Below, piece by piece: positions 18,332 through 26,833 of a stretch of DNA of 64,000 nucleotides. Position numbers and translations under genes: made by a program. The stretch is from assembly GCF_000331285.1 (NCBI RefSeq), contig NZ_ANFX01000021.1:1-64000 (forward strand), written 5' to 3'. The stretch is from Porphyrobacter sp. AAP82. Lineage in GTDB: Bacteria; Pseudomonadota; Alphaproteobacteria; Sphingomonadales; Sphingomonadaceae. Every line of letters begins with the position of its first letter. Position 1 is the first letter of the stretch. The notes beneath the pieces were generated by a model, which was given only the letters and a program-made list of their open reading frames with translations, made no database searches and was not told the DNA's origin.

Positions 18332-19114
18332 TTACCCCATCGCCTCGAGCACGTCTTCCAGCCGCGCCGGATCGCCGAGCGCGATCACCGTGCCGTCGCT
18401 GCCGGCATCGAGCGGGTTGCCCTGCCAGTCGGCCATCATTCCCCCTGCGCCCTCCACCACGGGCACCAGCGCGGCGTAATCGTGCAGCTTCAGCCCCGCC
18501 TCGATCACGATGTCGATATGGCCGCTGGCGACGAGGCCGTAATTGTAGCAATCCCCGCCATAGACGATCTTGCGCTCGGCGACGCTCTTGGCGACCGACA
18601 TGAAGGCGTCGGCTTCCTCGTTGGTGAAGGCGTGGGGGCTGGTGGTGGCAAGCACCGCGTCCGATAATTCCTTGAGCGGCTTGGTGGCGGCGGGCGTGCC
18701 GTTGAAGAGCGTCGGCTGGCCGATGCGGCCCACCCAGCGCTCGCCGCTGACGGCCTGGTCGATGATGCCGAGCACCGGCCAGCCATCCTGAAGCAAGGCA
18801 ATCAGCGTGCCGAAGATCGGGCGGCCGGCGATGAAGCTGGTGGTGCCGTCGATGGGATCGAGCACCCACTGGCGGCCCGCGCCCTCGTTGCGGGTGCCAT
18901 ATTCCTCGCCGATGATGCCGTCGGCGGGGAATTCGGCTTCGATCAGGGCGCGCATCGCGGCCTCGGCGGCGCGGTCGGCTTGGGTGACATAGGTGCGGTC
19001 GGCCTTGCGCTCCTGGCTCCACTGGCCGCGGAACAGCGGACGGATCGCGGCCCCGGCGGCATCGGCGAGCGCCAGGGCGAGGGCAAGGTCCTTATCGGTT
19101 GGCGAGGTCGCCAT
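18332..19114 (-). CDS. Inositol monophosphatase family phosphatase (histidinol-phosphatase-like)
   Basis: 260 residues. The lithium-sensitive phosphatase metal sites are visible: GEEYG, DPIDGTTSFIAG and the C-terminal LKLHDYAALVPVVEGAGG, equivalent to the WDxAA motif. GGDCYNYGLVASGHIDIV resembles bacterial HisN-type histidinol-phosphate phosphatases as much as inositol phosphatases, so the substrate is left open. The ATG at 19114 overlaps the TGA of the upstream gene (TGATG), indicating coupled translation in the order prs - small gene - phosphatase. Confidence 0.88.
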   Translation of the reverse strand: MATSPTDKDLALALALADAAGAAIRPLFRGQWSQERKADRTYVTQADRAAEAAMRALIEAEFPADGIIGEEYGTRNEGAGRQWVLDPIDGTTSFIAGRPIFGTLIALLQDGWPVLGIIDQAVSGERWVGRIGQPTLFNGTPAATKPLKELSDAVLATTSPHAFTNEEADAFMSVAKSVAERKIVYGGDCYNYGLVASGHIDIVIEAGLKLHDYAALVPVVEGAGGMMADWQGNPLDAGSDGTVIALGDPARLEDVLEAMG

Positions 19115-19461
19115 CAGCGGTTCTTCCAATAGTCGAAAGCGAGTTGTTGCTGCGCTTTGACATGCGCAAGAGCGTCAGGGCCGGTCCACTCGCCTTGGTA
19201 ACCGGCGGCCTTTGCCCGGGTGACCCACCAGCCTTGACCGGGCAATTCGTCGGATTGGCGAACCACCAAAACCGCCAGCAATGGCTCGACGTTGGCGCGG
19301 CAATGCTCGTCGATCCTGTCGAGCACGCGGCCCAACTGTCCAACAAGATTGGTATTAAAATCGAACCCGAGACGCTCGATGACTTCCTTGTAAGTCAGCA
19401 TGTTGCCCGTGCGCGCAGCCTCGAGAAGCATGTCCCGAACTTGGCGAGGGTCTAGAGACAT
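19114..19461 (-). CDS. Conserved hypothetical protein coupled to prs
   Basis: 115 residues. The N-terminal half ([20 protein letters not shown], then LTYKEVIERLGF) looks like a winged-helix or helical DNA-binding segment. The second half holds LLAVLVVRQSDELPGQGWW. I recall this family from sphingomonads, where it is sometimes named after neighbouring prs, but it has no PRPP-synthase motif. Both its start and stop overlap neighbours as TGATG, so it is translated with prs and the downstream phosphatase. Codon use is somewhat less GC-rich than its neighbours. Function unknown. Confidence 0.8.
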   Translation of the reverse strand: MSLDPRQVRDMLLEAARTGNMLTYKEVIERLGFDFNTNLVGQLGRVLDRIDEHCRANVEPLLAVLVVRQSDELPGQGWWVTRAKAAGYQGEWTGPDALAHVKAQQQLAFDYWKNR

Positions 19462-20396
19462 CAGTCGAACAGGCTCGAAACCGAGCTCTCGTCCGCAATC
19501 CGCCGGATCGCCTCGCCAACGAGGGGCGCGATGGGCAGGATGCGGATGCGGTCGCTGGCTTCGGCGGCTTCCGTCGGGCGGATCGAATCCGTGATCACCA
19601 GCTCCTTGAGGCTCGATCCGTTGATCCGCGCCACCGCCCCGCCCGACAGCACGCCGTGGGTGATATAGGCCGCGACCGACTTGGCGCCGCCCTCCAGCAG
19701 CGCCTCGGCCGCGTTGCACAGCGTGCCGCCCGAATCGACGATGTCGTCGATCAGGATGCAGTGCCGGCCCGAGACGTCGCCGATGATGTTCATGACCTCG
19801 CTCTCGCCCGGACGGTCACGCCGCTTGTCGACGATCGCCAGCGGCGCGTTGTCGAGGCGCTTCGCCAGCGCCCGGGCGCGCACCACGCCGCCGACGTCGG
19901 GCGAGACCACCATCAGCTGCTGGTCGCCATAGCGCGCCTGGATGTCGGCAGCCATGACGGGCGCGGCATAGAGGTTGTCGGTCGGGATATCGAAGAAGCC
20001 CTGGATCTGCCCGGCGTGAAGATCGACCGCGAGCATCCGGTCGGCGCCGGCCTCGGTGATGAGGTTCGCCACCAGCTTGGCCGAGATCGGGGTTCTCGGC
20101 CCGGGCTTGCGGTCCTGCCGCGCGTAGCCGAAATAGGGCACCACCGCGGTGATCCGCTTGGCCGAGGCGCGGCGCAGCGCGTCGATGCAGATCAAAAGTT
20201 CCATCAGGTTGTCGTTCGCCGGGAAGTTGGTCGGCTGGACGACGAACACGTCCTCCCCGCGCACGTTCTCGTGGATCTCGACGAACACCTCTTCATCGGA
20301 GAACCGCCGCACGCTGGCATCGGTCAGCGGGATTTCGAGATAGGCCGCGATCGCACGGGCGAGCGGCAGGTTCGAATTGCCGGACATGATCTTCAT
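19461..20396 (-). CDS. prs: Ribose-phosphate pyrophosphokinase
   Basis: 311 residues starting [17 protein letters not shown], the canonical alphaproteobacterial start. The flexible-loop region, [35 protein letters not shown], the phosphate site [11 protein letters not shown] and the PRPP-binding loop [17 protein letters not shown] are intact. It makes PRPP from ribose 5-phosphate and ATP for nucleotide, histidine and NAD synthesis. It leads a coupled three-gene unit (TGATG overlaps). The extended frame to 20459 is rejected as upstream noise. Confidence 0.97.
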   Translation of the reverse strand: MKIMSGNSNLPLARAIAAYLEIPLTDASVRRFSDEEVFVEIHENVRGEDVFVVQPTNFPANDNLMELLICIDALRRASAKRITAVVPYFGYARQDRKPGPRTPISAKLVANLITEAGADRMLAVDLHAGQIQGFFDIPTDNLYAAPVMAADIQARYGDQQLMVVSPDVGGVVRARALAKRLDNAPLAIVDKRRDRPGESEVMNIIGDVSGRHCILIDDIVDSGGTLCNAAEALLEGGAKSVAAYITHGVLSGGAVARINGSSLKELVITDSIRPTEAAEASDRIRILPIAPLVGEAIRRIADESSVSSLFD

Positions 20397-20491
20397 GGAA
20401 ACGCGAATCCCCGTAGGCCCAAGACACAGCCCGCCTAGCGATGCGTCATGGAAATGCAACGCAGTGCGGAGCGGTTCTCGTCAGGCAAGAC

Positions 20492-20524
20492 GCGGCGGCG
20501 GGCAAGGAGGGGACCCGCCGCCGC
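20492..20524 (-). terminator. Hairpin downstream of the GH16 gene
   Basis: gcggcggcggg at 20492-20502 pairs exactly with cccgccgccgc at 20514-20524 around an 11-base loop. It lies 41 bases past the GH16 stop on the minus strand. There is no T run, so termination would be weak or Rho-assisted. Confidence 0.5.
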
Positions 20525-20564
20525 ATCCCGCGCGCTCTGGCGCGCTGGTGTCGGGCCTTGTGCC

Positions 20565-21935
20565 TCAGCCCGGCACTTTCCAGACCTGGAAGCCCTTCAC
20601 CCGCATCTCCGCCGTGCCGCCGGCATAGTCGCCGGTGTGCTTGACCGCGACATTCATCAGCGGGAACCAGGTCGTGCCCTTGAACGGGTTGACGGTCTGG
20701 TAGGTCTCCTTGCCATCGACGAACCAGGTGATGAAATCGGGCGCGATGTCGACGGCGTAGCGGTGGTAGGCAGTGTCGAACCCCGACAGCCCATAGGCAT
20801 TCGCGGCATTGACCTGCATCAGCGCGGTAAAGGTGCGCGTACCATTGGCGCCGCCATGGATGTTGCCGCTGATGTTGCGGGAGAAATTCCAGCCGCTCGA
20901 ATAGCCGAAGCCTTCATAGACGTCGATTTCGGGCGGCCAGCCGCTCGCGGGGAGCAGCCACAGGGCGGGCCATCCGCCGCGGCGGTTGGGCATCATCGCG
21001 GTCCATTCGTATTGCCCGTATTGCAGCTGGGTTGCAGGCATCCGCTGCCCGGTGAGGATCGCGGCGCCGTGGTTCCAGTAGACCCCGTCGTGGAGGATCG
21101 GACTGACAAGCTGCTGGCTGCGGATCACCAGCTCGCCGTTCTCGATGGCGAAGGGGGCCATGGCGGAGGGATGCAGCACCGGATCGAGATAGAGCCCGGT
21201 CTCGGCATTGCCGGGCTGGGTGCGCCCGTGGGGCAGACGCGTGCGCCAGGCATCGGCTGCCCCGCCATCGCTCCAGGTCACCCGGGCAGGATCGAGCTGG
21301 TAGGCGAGCGCGCCGCTCGGGCCGAAGGTCCGCGCCGGGCGGAAGCCGGCGGTTCTGGCCACCCCCGCCGCCGCACCGGCTACCGCGGTGATCCGCGCCC
21401 ACGAATTGATCACCGCGCCGCCCACCACGCCTTCGGGCAGGATCAGGTCGAAGGTGCGCCCTGCGTCCATGTTGATGAGCGGGATGCGCACGGTTTGCTC
21501 CAGCGGGTCGCCCGGGCGGAAGAACAGCGTAGTGACGGTGCGCTGGAAGTGCCGCCCCTCGACGCCGGCCAGCGTGCCCGATCCGTTGCGGGTCATCACC
21601 CGGACGATCACCGTGTTGGGGGTCTGGCGGTTGATGCGGACCGGCACGAAGGCCTCGGTCGCGCCGACCGGCACGCTGACCGTCCCGATGCTGACCGCCG
21701 CCTTGGCAGGATAGGCGGTGCCGTTCTTGAAATCGAAGGCGGCAAAGGGGTTGGTGGTGGTGACGGCGCCTTCGGGCAGGCTGGTGGCGAGCGCGGCCTC
21801 TTTGTCGCCGTTCGGCTGGACGGACGTGGCCGGCTGGGCGGCACTGGCAAGCCCGGCTGACGGCGCGGCCGCCTCATCCCCGCCGCAGGCGCCGAGAACC
21901 GATACAAGAACAGCAAGTGAGACAAGGCGCTTCAT
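20565..21935 (-). CDS. Glycoside hydrolase family 16 lipoprotein
   Basis: 456 residues. The N-terminus MKRLVSLAVLVSVLGACGG has a lipobox (LGAC), so the protein should be anchored in the outer or inner membrane. Residues about 75-180 look like a Calx-beta or other beta-sandwich domain. The C-terminal GH16 domain carries the catalytic ExDxxE motif in PPEIDVYEGFGYSSGW, WPALWLLPASGWPP before it and HRYAVDIAPDFITWFVDG after it. GH16 enzymes cut beta-1,3/1,4-glucans, agar, carrageenan or similar galactans; the precise substrate is unknown. It fits marine or freshwater polysaccharide use. Confidence 0.87.
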   Translation of the reverse strand: MKRLVSLAVLVSVLGACGGDEAAAPSAGLASAAQPATSVQPNGDKEAALATSLPEGAVTTTNPFAAFDFKNGTAYPAKAAVSIGTVSVPVGATEAFVPVRINRQTPNTVIVRVMTRNGSGTLAGVEGRHFQRTVTTLFFRPGDPLEQTVRIPLINMDAGRTFDLILPEGVVGGAVINSWARITAVAGAAAGVARTAGFRPARTFGPSGALAYQLDPARVTWSDGGAADAWRTRLPHGRTQPGNAETGLYLDPVLHPSAMAPFAIENGELVIRSQQLVSPILHDGVYWNHGAAILTGQRMPATQLQYGQYEWTAMMPNRRGGWPALWLLPASGWPPEIDVYEGFGYSSGWNFSRNISGNIHGGANGTRTFTALMQVNAANAYGLSGFDTAYHRYAVDIAPDFITWFVDGKETYQTVNPFKGTTWFPLMNVAVKHTGDYAGGTAEMRVKGFQVWKVPG

Positions 21936-22058
21936 GGGACAATCCTCCGGTTGCCCCGTTTTGATGGGGGCCGGAATCCTGATCCGTCAATATAATCTGG
22001 GTTAAAATACGACGAGTTGTGAAATAACATTCATTAGTAAACGAGAATAGAATATTTT

Positions 22059-22368
22059 TTACTCTTTTGTTAAACGGATCATCGCAGCATTGGCTATGAA
22101 TAGATCGCTGGTGTGTATTTTGACATATTCGGGAAAAGGTCTGTCGCCCGATTCGGATCGGGTCTCCAAGGCCAGAAAGTCCAGGCCGTAACCTTGCGGC
22201 GGCACTGCGGAGCGGCCATGCCCGCGCCGGTCGCGCGTGACGCAGGTGAAGCCGGCGCGGGCGAAATGGGCGACCAGATGATGGAGAGCGGTGCCATCGC
22301 CCGCCCGGACAGCGCCTTGCGGTTGAGGCCCGACGATTATCGCGGAGGCAATCTGCCGCCGGCGCGCC
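22059..22368 (-). pseudogene. Decayed remnant of an alpha/beta hydrolase gene
   Basis: An open frame without a start codon runs from near 22368 to a TAA at 22059-22061. It reads AGDGTALHHLVAHFARAGF, then CVTRDRRGHGRS and VPPQGYGLDFLA. The DRRGHGRS block with the following PxxGY matches the strand-4 region of chloroperoxidase-like alpha/beta hydrolases. No nucleophile, acid or His part follows. Codons change from GC-rich to AT-rich along it. The rest of the gap (21936-22058) is AT-rich intergenic DNA with no other gene seen. Confidence 0.35.
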
Positions 22369-22977
22369 TCACGCCTCCAGTTCGACGTCCCAGTAGAGCC
22401 AGTCGCGCCAAGTTTCGTGGAGGTAGCCGGGAGGGAACATCTTGCCGTGCTGCTGCAATTGCCAGCTGGTCGGGCGGATCGGGGGCTGGTGGATCGGCAT
22501 CCCGGCCTGCTTGGGGGTGCGCCCGCCCTTCTTCATGTTGCACGGCGCGCAGGCGGTGATGATGTTCTCCCACGTGGTCCGCCCGCCAAGTCGGCGCGGG
22601 GTGACGTGGTCGAAGGTCAGGTGATCGTGGCTGCCGCAATACTGGCACTGGAAGCGGTCGCGCAGGAACACGTTGAAGCGGGTGAAGGCGGGAAACTCGC
22701 TCGCCTTCACATATTGGCGCAGCGCGATCACGCTCGGGATCTTCATGTCGAAGCTGGGCGAATGGACCTCGCGGTCGTAGCTCGCGACGATATCCACCCG
22801 GTCGAGGAACACCGCCTTGATCGCGGTCTGCCACGGCCACAGGCTCAGCGGATAGTAGGACAGCGGGGTATAATCGGCGTTGAGCACCAGCGCCGGACAG
22901 GCCGAAAGATTGCGCGTCGGGTCCTCGTCGACCCCGCGGAACTTCGCCACTTTCTCGATCAGTTCGGCATTGAACAC
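22369..22977 (-). CDS. HNH endonuclease family protein
   Basis: 202 residues from a GTG start at 22977 preceded by GGAGG. The C-terminal half contains the zinc-HNH core: FQCQYCGSHDHLTFDHVTPRR, then GGRTTWENIITACAPCNMKKGG, giving two CxxC pairs, the DH dipeptide and a conserved Asn. This is the common stand-alone HNH type found widely in alphaproteobacteria near housekeeping genes. It may act in DNA repair or defence, and its biological role is unknown. Longer upstream open frames overlap gluQ antisense and are rejected. Confidence 0.88.
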   Translation of the reverse strand: MFNAELIEKVAKFRGVDEDPTRNLSACPALVLNADYTPLSYYPLSLWPWQTAIKAVFLDRVDIVASYDREVHSPSFDMKIPSVIALRQYVKASEFPAFTRFNVFLRDRFQCQYCGSHDHLTFDHVTPRRLGGRTTWENIITACAPCNMKKGGRTPKQAGMPIHQPPIRPTSWQLQQHGKMFPPGYLHETWRDWLYWDVELEA

Positions 22978-23050
22978 GACGCGCGTTCCTCCCTGATTGA
23001 CCTCTATCCTGCCGTGGCAGGGCAAAGAGTCAAACCCGTGACAGGGTGGG

Positions 23051-23120
23051 TTTCCACAGAGTTGGCCACAGGGACATCCTGTTGATGACCTGTGGATAGC
23101 GCAAGGAAATGTCCTGTGGC
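23051..23120. promoter_or_regulatory. Cluster of DnaA-box-like motifs (weak)
   Basis: Between the divergent HNH and gluQ genes lie TTTCCACA (23051-23058), GGCCACA (23064-23070), TGTGGATA (23091-23098) and TGTGGC (23115-23120). TGTGGATAG differs by one base from the DnaA box TGTGGATAA; the others are poorer. Neither neighbour is a replication gene, so this is a weak candidate. Confidence 0.25.
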
Positions 23121-23133
23121 ATGGGCCTTTGCG

Positions 23134-23964
23134 ATGGTTCGCACCGCCCCGCCCGTGACCCGTTTCGCGCCGAGCCCCAACGGGCGGCTGCACCTTGGCC
23201 ACGCGCTGTCGGCGATCGTCGCGCATGATCTGGCGGCGGCGGGCGGCGGGCGGTTCCTGCTCAGGGTCGAGGATATCGACGGGCCGCGCTCGCGCCTCGA
23301 ACTGGCGGATGAATTCCGCCGCGATCTGGAATGGCTCGGACTGGAATGGGAGGAGGTCCCCGCCCAGTCCACCCGCCTCGCCAGCTATGCGGCGGCGGCC
23401 GAAGCGTTGCGGGTGCGCGGGCTCATCTACCCCTGCACCTGCACCCGCTCCGAGATCGAGGCGGCAGGTGCCTTGCCCGGGGCGGAGGGCCTGATCTACC
23501 CCGGCACCTGCAAGCACCGCCCGCCCGATCCCGCGCGCCCGGCGGCATGGCGGCTGGATAGTGCGAAGGCCTTGGCCGAAACCGGCGCGCTGCGGTGGGA
23601 GGATGCGCTGGCCGGGCCGCAAGCGGTCGACCTTGCAGGCCTCGGCGATGTGGTGCTGGTGAGGAAGGATCTGCCGGCAAGCTACCACCTCGCCGTCACG
23701 CTTGACGATGCCGCGGACCGCGTCACGCTGGTCACCCGCGGCGCGGACCTGTTCACCGCGAGCCACGTCCACCGCACCCTGCAAGCCCTCCTCGGCAAGC
23801 CCGTGCCGCGCTGGCACCACCACCGGCTGCTGCTTGGCAAGGACGGCGAAAAGCTCGCCAAGCGCCGCGGCTCGCCCGCGCTGGCCGAGCGGCGGGAGCA
23901 GGGCGCGGACGGACGGATGCTCGCCGATCAACTCAGGATGCAACTTTTGTCACTTGGAACCTGA
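23134..23964 (+). CDS. gluQ: Glutamyl-Q tRNA(Asp) synthetase
   Basis: 276 residues. It is a GluRS catalytic-domain paralog without the anticodon-binding domain: TRFAPSPNGRLHLGHALSA (HIGH-type motif), RVEDIDGPRSR, zinc ligands in YPCTCTRSEI and YPGTCKHR, SYHLAVTLDDA, and the KMSKS-like GEKLAKRRG. It charges the queuosine of tRNA-Asp with glutamate. I start at the ATG at 23134, just before the conserved TRFAPSP block. The GTG at 23092 would add an atypical extension. The gene is divergent from the HNH gene. Confidence 0.94.
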   Translation: MVRTAPPVTRFAPSPNGRLHLGHALSAIVAHDLAAAGGGRFLLRVEDIDGPRSRLELADEFRRDLEWLGLEWEEVPAQSTRLASYAAAAEALRVRGLIYPCTCTRSEIEAAGALPGAEGLIYPGTCKHRPPDPARPAAWRLDSAKALAETGALRWEDALAGPQAVDLAGLGDVVLVRKDLPASYHLAVTLDDAADRVTLVTRGADLFTASHVHRTLQALLGKPVPRWHHHRLLLGKDGEKLAKRRGSPALAERREQGADGRMLADQLRMQLLSLGT

Positions 23965-23989
23965 CGCTGATGCGTCCATTTAGGGACCC

Positions 23990-24220
23990 ATGACCTATGT
24001 CCTCATCCCCGCGCTGCTCATCCTCATGGGCCTGACCGCCTTCTCGCTGGTGAAGGGCATCATCGCCTTCCTCCAGACGACCAAGATCGACCTCGAAACC
24101 GGCGAGGGCAGCACCGCGACCGACATGCAGCTCGCCCAGAACAAGGCGATGTTCGCGCGCATCAAGTATCAGGGCCTGGCCATCGTGGTGGTCGCGATCC
24201 TGCTGGCGGTGTCGCGCTAG
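23990..24220 (+). CDS. HIG1-domain small membrane protein
   Basis: 76 residues with two membrane segments (about 4-26 and 56-74) joined by a polar loop. QNKAMFARIKYQGLAIVVVAI matches the HIG1 core around its conserved Gln/Arg positions. Alphaproteobacterial HIG1 proteins associate with cytochrome oxidase supercomplexes; that role is inferred by analogy with mitochondrial Rcf1. It sits between gluQ and the cobalamin adenosyltransferase gene, 12 bases before the latter, so it is co-transcribed. Confidence 0.8.
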   Translation: MTYVLIPALLILMGLTAFSLVKGIIAFLQTTKIDLETGEGSTATDMQLAQNKAMFARIKYQGLAIVVVAILLAVSR

Positions 24221-24232
24221 GCCTCAAGCTTC

Positions 24233-24808
24233 ATGGTCAAGCTCAACCGCATCTACACCCGCACCGGGGATGACGGGACGACGGGTCTCGTCGACGGCTC
24301 GCGTTGCCCCAAGCATTCGGCGCGCATCGCCGCGATGGGTCTGGTGGACGAGGCGAACTCGGCGATCGGCCTTGCGATCTGCGCGCTCGCGGGCGAGGCC
24401 GAGAAGGCGCTCCTCACCCGCGTGCAGAACGACCTGTTCGATCTCGGTGCCGATCTCGCCACGCCCTCGGCCGACGGTGATTTCACCCCGGGCGAGATGG
24501 TGCTGCGCATCGTCCCCAGCCAGCCCGACTGGATCGAGACGCAGATCGATGCGCTCAACGAACGGCTCGAACCGCTCACCAGTTTCGTGCTGCCCGGCGG
24601 GAGCGAGGCGGCCGCGCGCGTCCATGTCGCCCGCGCCACCACCCGCGCCGCCGAACGCGCGATGGTGGCGCTGGCCGCCGAGGACGCGGTCAATCCCGCC
24701 GCGCTCGCCTATATCAACCGCCTCTCCGACCTGCTCTTCGTGCTCGCCCGGGTGGCGAACGACGAGGGCCGCGCGGACGTCAAGTGGGTGCCCGGCCAGA
24801 ACCGGTAG
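24233..24808 (+). CDS. Cob(I)alamin adenosyltransferase, PduO type
   Basis: 191 residues. The ATP-binding N-terminus is NRIYTRTGDDGTTGLVDGSRCPKHS. It is followed by helical bundle motifs VDEANSAIGLA, FVLPGGSEAAARVHVARATTRAAERAM and the C-terminal YINRLSDLLFVLARVAN. These are the hallmarks of PduO-type adenosyltransferases, which convert cob(I)alamin to adenosylcobalamin. The cofactor would serve enzymes such as methylmalonyl-CoA mutase, which is not in this window. The next gene is hbd on the same strand after about 94 bases. Confidence 0.93.
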   Translation: MVKLNRIYTRTGDDGTTGLVDGSRCPKHSARIAAMGLVDEANSAIGLAICALAGEAEKALLTRVQNDLFDLGADLATPSADGDFTPGEMVLRIVPSQPDWIETQIDALNERLEPLTSFVLPGGSEAAARVHVARATTRAAERAMVALAAEDAVNPAALAYINRLSDLLFVLARVANDEGRADVKWVPGQNR

Positions 24809-24902
24809 CGCGCCGATAGCTAGCCAAATAGGCTGCTAGCCAGCGCCCGCGTTCCCCGCTAGGGCGGCGTTCTTGCTGCACTTGCGAAGGAACTCACCCC
24901 CC

Positions 24903-25784
24903 ATGACCAGCCCCATGCGCAACATCGCCGTCATCGGTGCCGGCCAGATGGGCACCGGCATCGCCCAGACCGTCGCGGCCCAGGGCATGAAGGTCATGCT
25001 GACCGATGTCGACCTGCCCCGCGCCGCAGCGGGCAAGGCCAATATCGAGGCGGCGCTCGCCAAGCTGATGGGCCGCGGCAAGATCGAGGCGGCCGAGGCC
25101 GAGGCGCTGCTCGCCCGGATCACGCCGGTCGCCGATTACGCGCCCTTCGCCGAGGCCGACCTCATCATCGAGGCCGCGACCGAGCGCGAGGAGATCAAGA
25201 ACGCGATCTTCGGGAAGGCCGGGAAGGTGCTTGGCCCAGGCGCGATCATGGCATCCAACACCTCGTCGATCCCGATCACCCGCATGGCCAACCACTCGCC
25301 CGATCCGGCGCGCTTCATCGGGCTGCACTTCTTCAACCCGGTGCCGGTGATGGGCCTCATCGAAGTCATCCCGGGCCTTGCCACCGCCAAGGAGACCACC
25401 GACGCGGTGACCGCCTTCGCGCGGGGCCTCGGCAAGGAAGTGGTGCTCAGCCAGGACGAACCCGGCTTCGTCGTCAACCGCATCCTGCTGCCGATGATCA
25501 ACGAGGCGGTGTTCGTGCTCGGCCAGTCCACGGCAGGGATCGAGGATATCGACAAGGGCTGCCGCCTCGGCCTCAACCACCCGATGGGGCCGCTGCAACT
25601 GGCCGACTTCGTGGGCCTCGACACCTGTCTCGACATCATCAAGGTGCTCTACAAGACCACCCGCGACAGCAAGTATCGCCCCGCCCCGCTGCTGGTGAAA
25701 TATGTCGAGGCGGGATGGCTCGGCCGCAAGACCGGGCGCGGGTTCTACGACTACACGGGCGAGGCGCCGGTCCCGACGCGCTGA
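24903..25784 (+). CDS. hbd: 3-hydroxybutyryl-CoA dehydrogenase
   Basis: 293 residues. NAD-binding fold [21 protein letters not shown]; catalytic-domain landmarks [32 protein letters not shown] (catalytic His), [22 protein letters not shown] and the C-terminal [13 protein letters not shown]. It oxidises 3-hydroxybutyryl-CoA or reduces acetoacetyl-CoA, in fatty-acid degradation or PHB/butyrate metabolism. The ATG at 24903 (MTSPMRN) is preferred to the ATG at 24873. Confidence 0.95.
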   Translation: MTSPMRNIAVIGAGQMGTGIAQTVAAQGMKVMLTDVDLPRAAAGKANIEAALAKLMGRGKIEAAEAEALLARITPVADYAPFAEADLIIEAATEREEIKNAIFGKAGKVLGPGAIMASNTSSIPITRMANHSPDPARFIGLHFFNPVPVMGLIEVIPGLATAKETTDAVTAFARGLGKEVVLSQDEPGFVVNRILLPMINEAVFVLGQSTAGIEDIDKGCRLGLNHPMGPLQLADFVGLDTCLDIIKVLYKTTRDSKYRPAPLLVKYVEAGWLGRKTGRGFYDYTGEAPVPTR

Positions 25785-25895
25785 GGCGCGGGCGCTGATC
25801 CCGGCGCATGCCCGGCGCGTCCGGGCGCAGACGGGTCGCAGGCCGGGCAACAATCGGCCGGGCTGCGCGGTTGGGCAGGGGGAAGGAGACGCCCC

Positions 25896-26381
25896 ATGCC
25901 CGAAACCACCCCGCCCCGCCCCGGCCATCTCGCCGGTCCGCCGCCCGAAGCGCATAACGACGAACAGGACCCGCGCGCAGCGCAGGCGCGGGATGTCGCC
26001 GCGGATGCCCGCCGCGAGGACAGCCGCAGCGCCAGCCCGCTCGACAGCACCAAGCCTCCCGCCACCGCCACCGATCCCGCCCCCGACAGCACCGGCGACC
26101 TTGTCGACGAGATGCGCCGCATGGAGGGCGAGGGCCGGATCGACATGTCCGCCTTTGCGGGCGAGCCCAATCACGATGACGAGCCCGGCACCTATGGCGG
26201 CGAGACCACCGATGATGACGACAGCGAATGGCTCACCGCCGATGGCGAGACGCTGAACGAGGAGGAGATCGATATCCTGCTCGACGCGGAAGGCTATGCC
26301 GAACTCGAACGCGCGCTGGATGCAGATGACGAGGACGGGGCCGACGCGGACCCGGTGCCGGGTCTCGACGAGGAGGAGTGA
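25896..26381 (+). CDS. Acidic low-complexity hypothetical protein
   Basis: 161 residues, mostly disordered: Pro/Ala-rich first half, then strongly acidic (TTDDDDSEWLTADGETLNEEEID). The only structured-looking part is LLDAEGYAELERALDADDE near the end. GGAAGGAGA before the ATG gives a good ribosome site. Codon bias supports real coding. No enzyme motif is seen and the role is unknown; similar acidic proteins occur in other sphingomonads from memory. Confidence 0.65.
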   Translation: MPETTPPRPGHLAGPPPEAHNDEQDPRAAQARDVAADARREDSRSASPLDSTKPPATATDPAPDSTGDLVDEMRRMEGEGRIDMSAFAGEPNHDDEPGTYGGETTDDDDSEWLTADGETLNEEEIDILLDAEGYAELERALDADDEDGADADPVPGLDEEE

Positions 26382-26417
26382 GGCGGGCTGTCGCTTGAGC
26401 CGGCCGTGTTGCTGACC

Positions 26418-26792
26418 CTATGACCCTGGTGCCTGATCGTCCGGGATGACCGGATCTGCCGGGGCCGGTCCGGCGATCACCGCTCCCGATGCCAGGGGCG
26501 CGGTCATCGGGTTGCCGGCAGCGACGCTGCTGCCCGGCGAGGGAAGCGGCGCGGGGCTCGCCGGGGTATCGGGATCATACTCGCCGAACACCGCAGGCGG
26601 TGCTTTCTGCCCTTCCCCAGCCACCGGCTGCGCGCCTGCGGCCAGCAGCCCGCGCTGGCCTTCGGACAGGCTCACCACGCGCGTCACCAGCCCGCCATTG
26701 TCCTGCGAACCGATCATCGCCGCCGCGCCGAGCACGGTCAGGACCACAAAGGCGAGCGCCATACGACTGTTCTGGAACAGAAGCCTCATCAT
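26418..26792 (-). CDS. Membrane-anchored hypothetical protein
   Basis: 124 residues starting MMRLLFQNSRMALAFVVLTVLGAAAMIGSQ, a single N-terminal membrane anchor or uncleaved signal. The rest is Pro/Ala/Gly-rich, with GLVTRVVSLSEGQRGLL just after the anchor. It probably faces the periplasm. It lies between an unrelated convergent gene and mutS, 41 bases before the mutS stop on the minus strand. It could be co-transcribed with or separate from mutS. No known domain. Confidence 0.6.
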   Translation of the reverse strand: MMRLLFQNSRMALAFVVLTVLGAAAMIGSQDNGGLVTRVVSLSEGQRGLLAAGAQPVAGEGQKAPPAVFGEYDPDTPASPAPLPSPGSSVAAGNPMTAPLASGAVIAGPAPADPVIPDDQAPGS

Positions 26793-26833
26793 GCCGCGCG
26801 CATAGCAGGCGCATGGTTAAGCCTTGGTTGCCT

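Noticed and set aside
22113-22559. 148-codon plus-strand frame across the hydrolase remnant
   Set aside because: No motif, crosses the end of the HNH gene antisense, and codon use is not gene-like.
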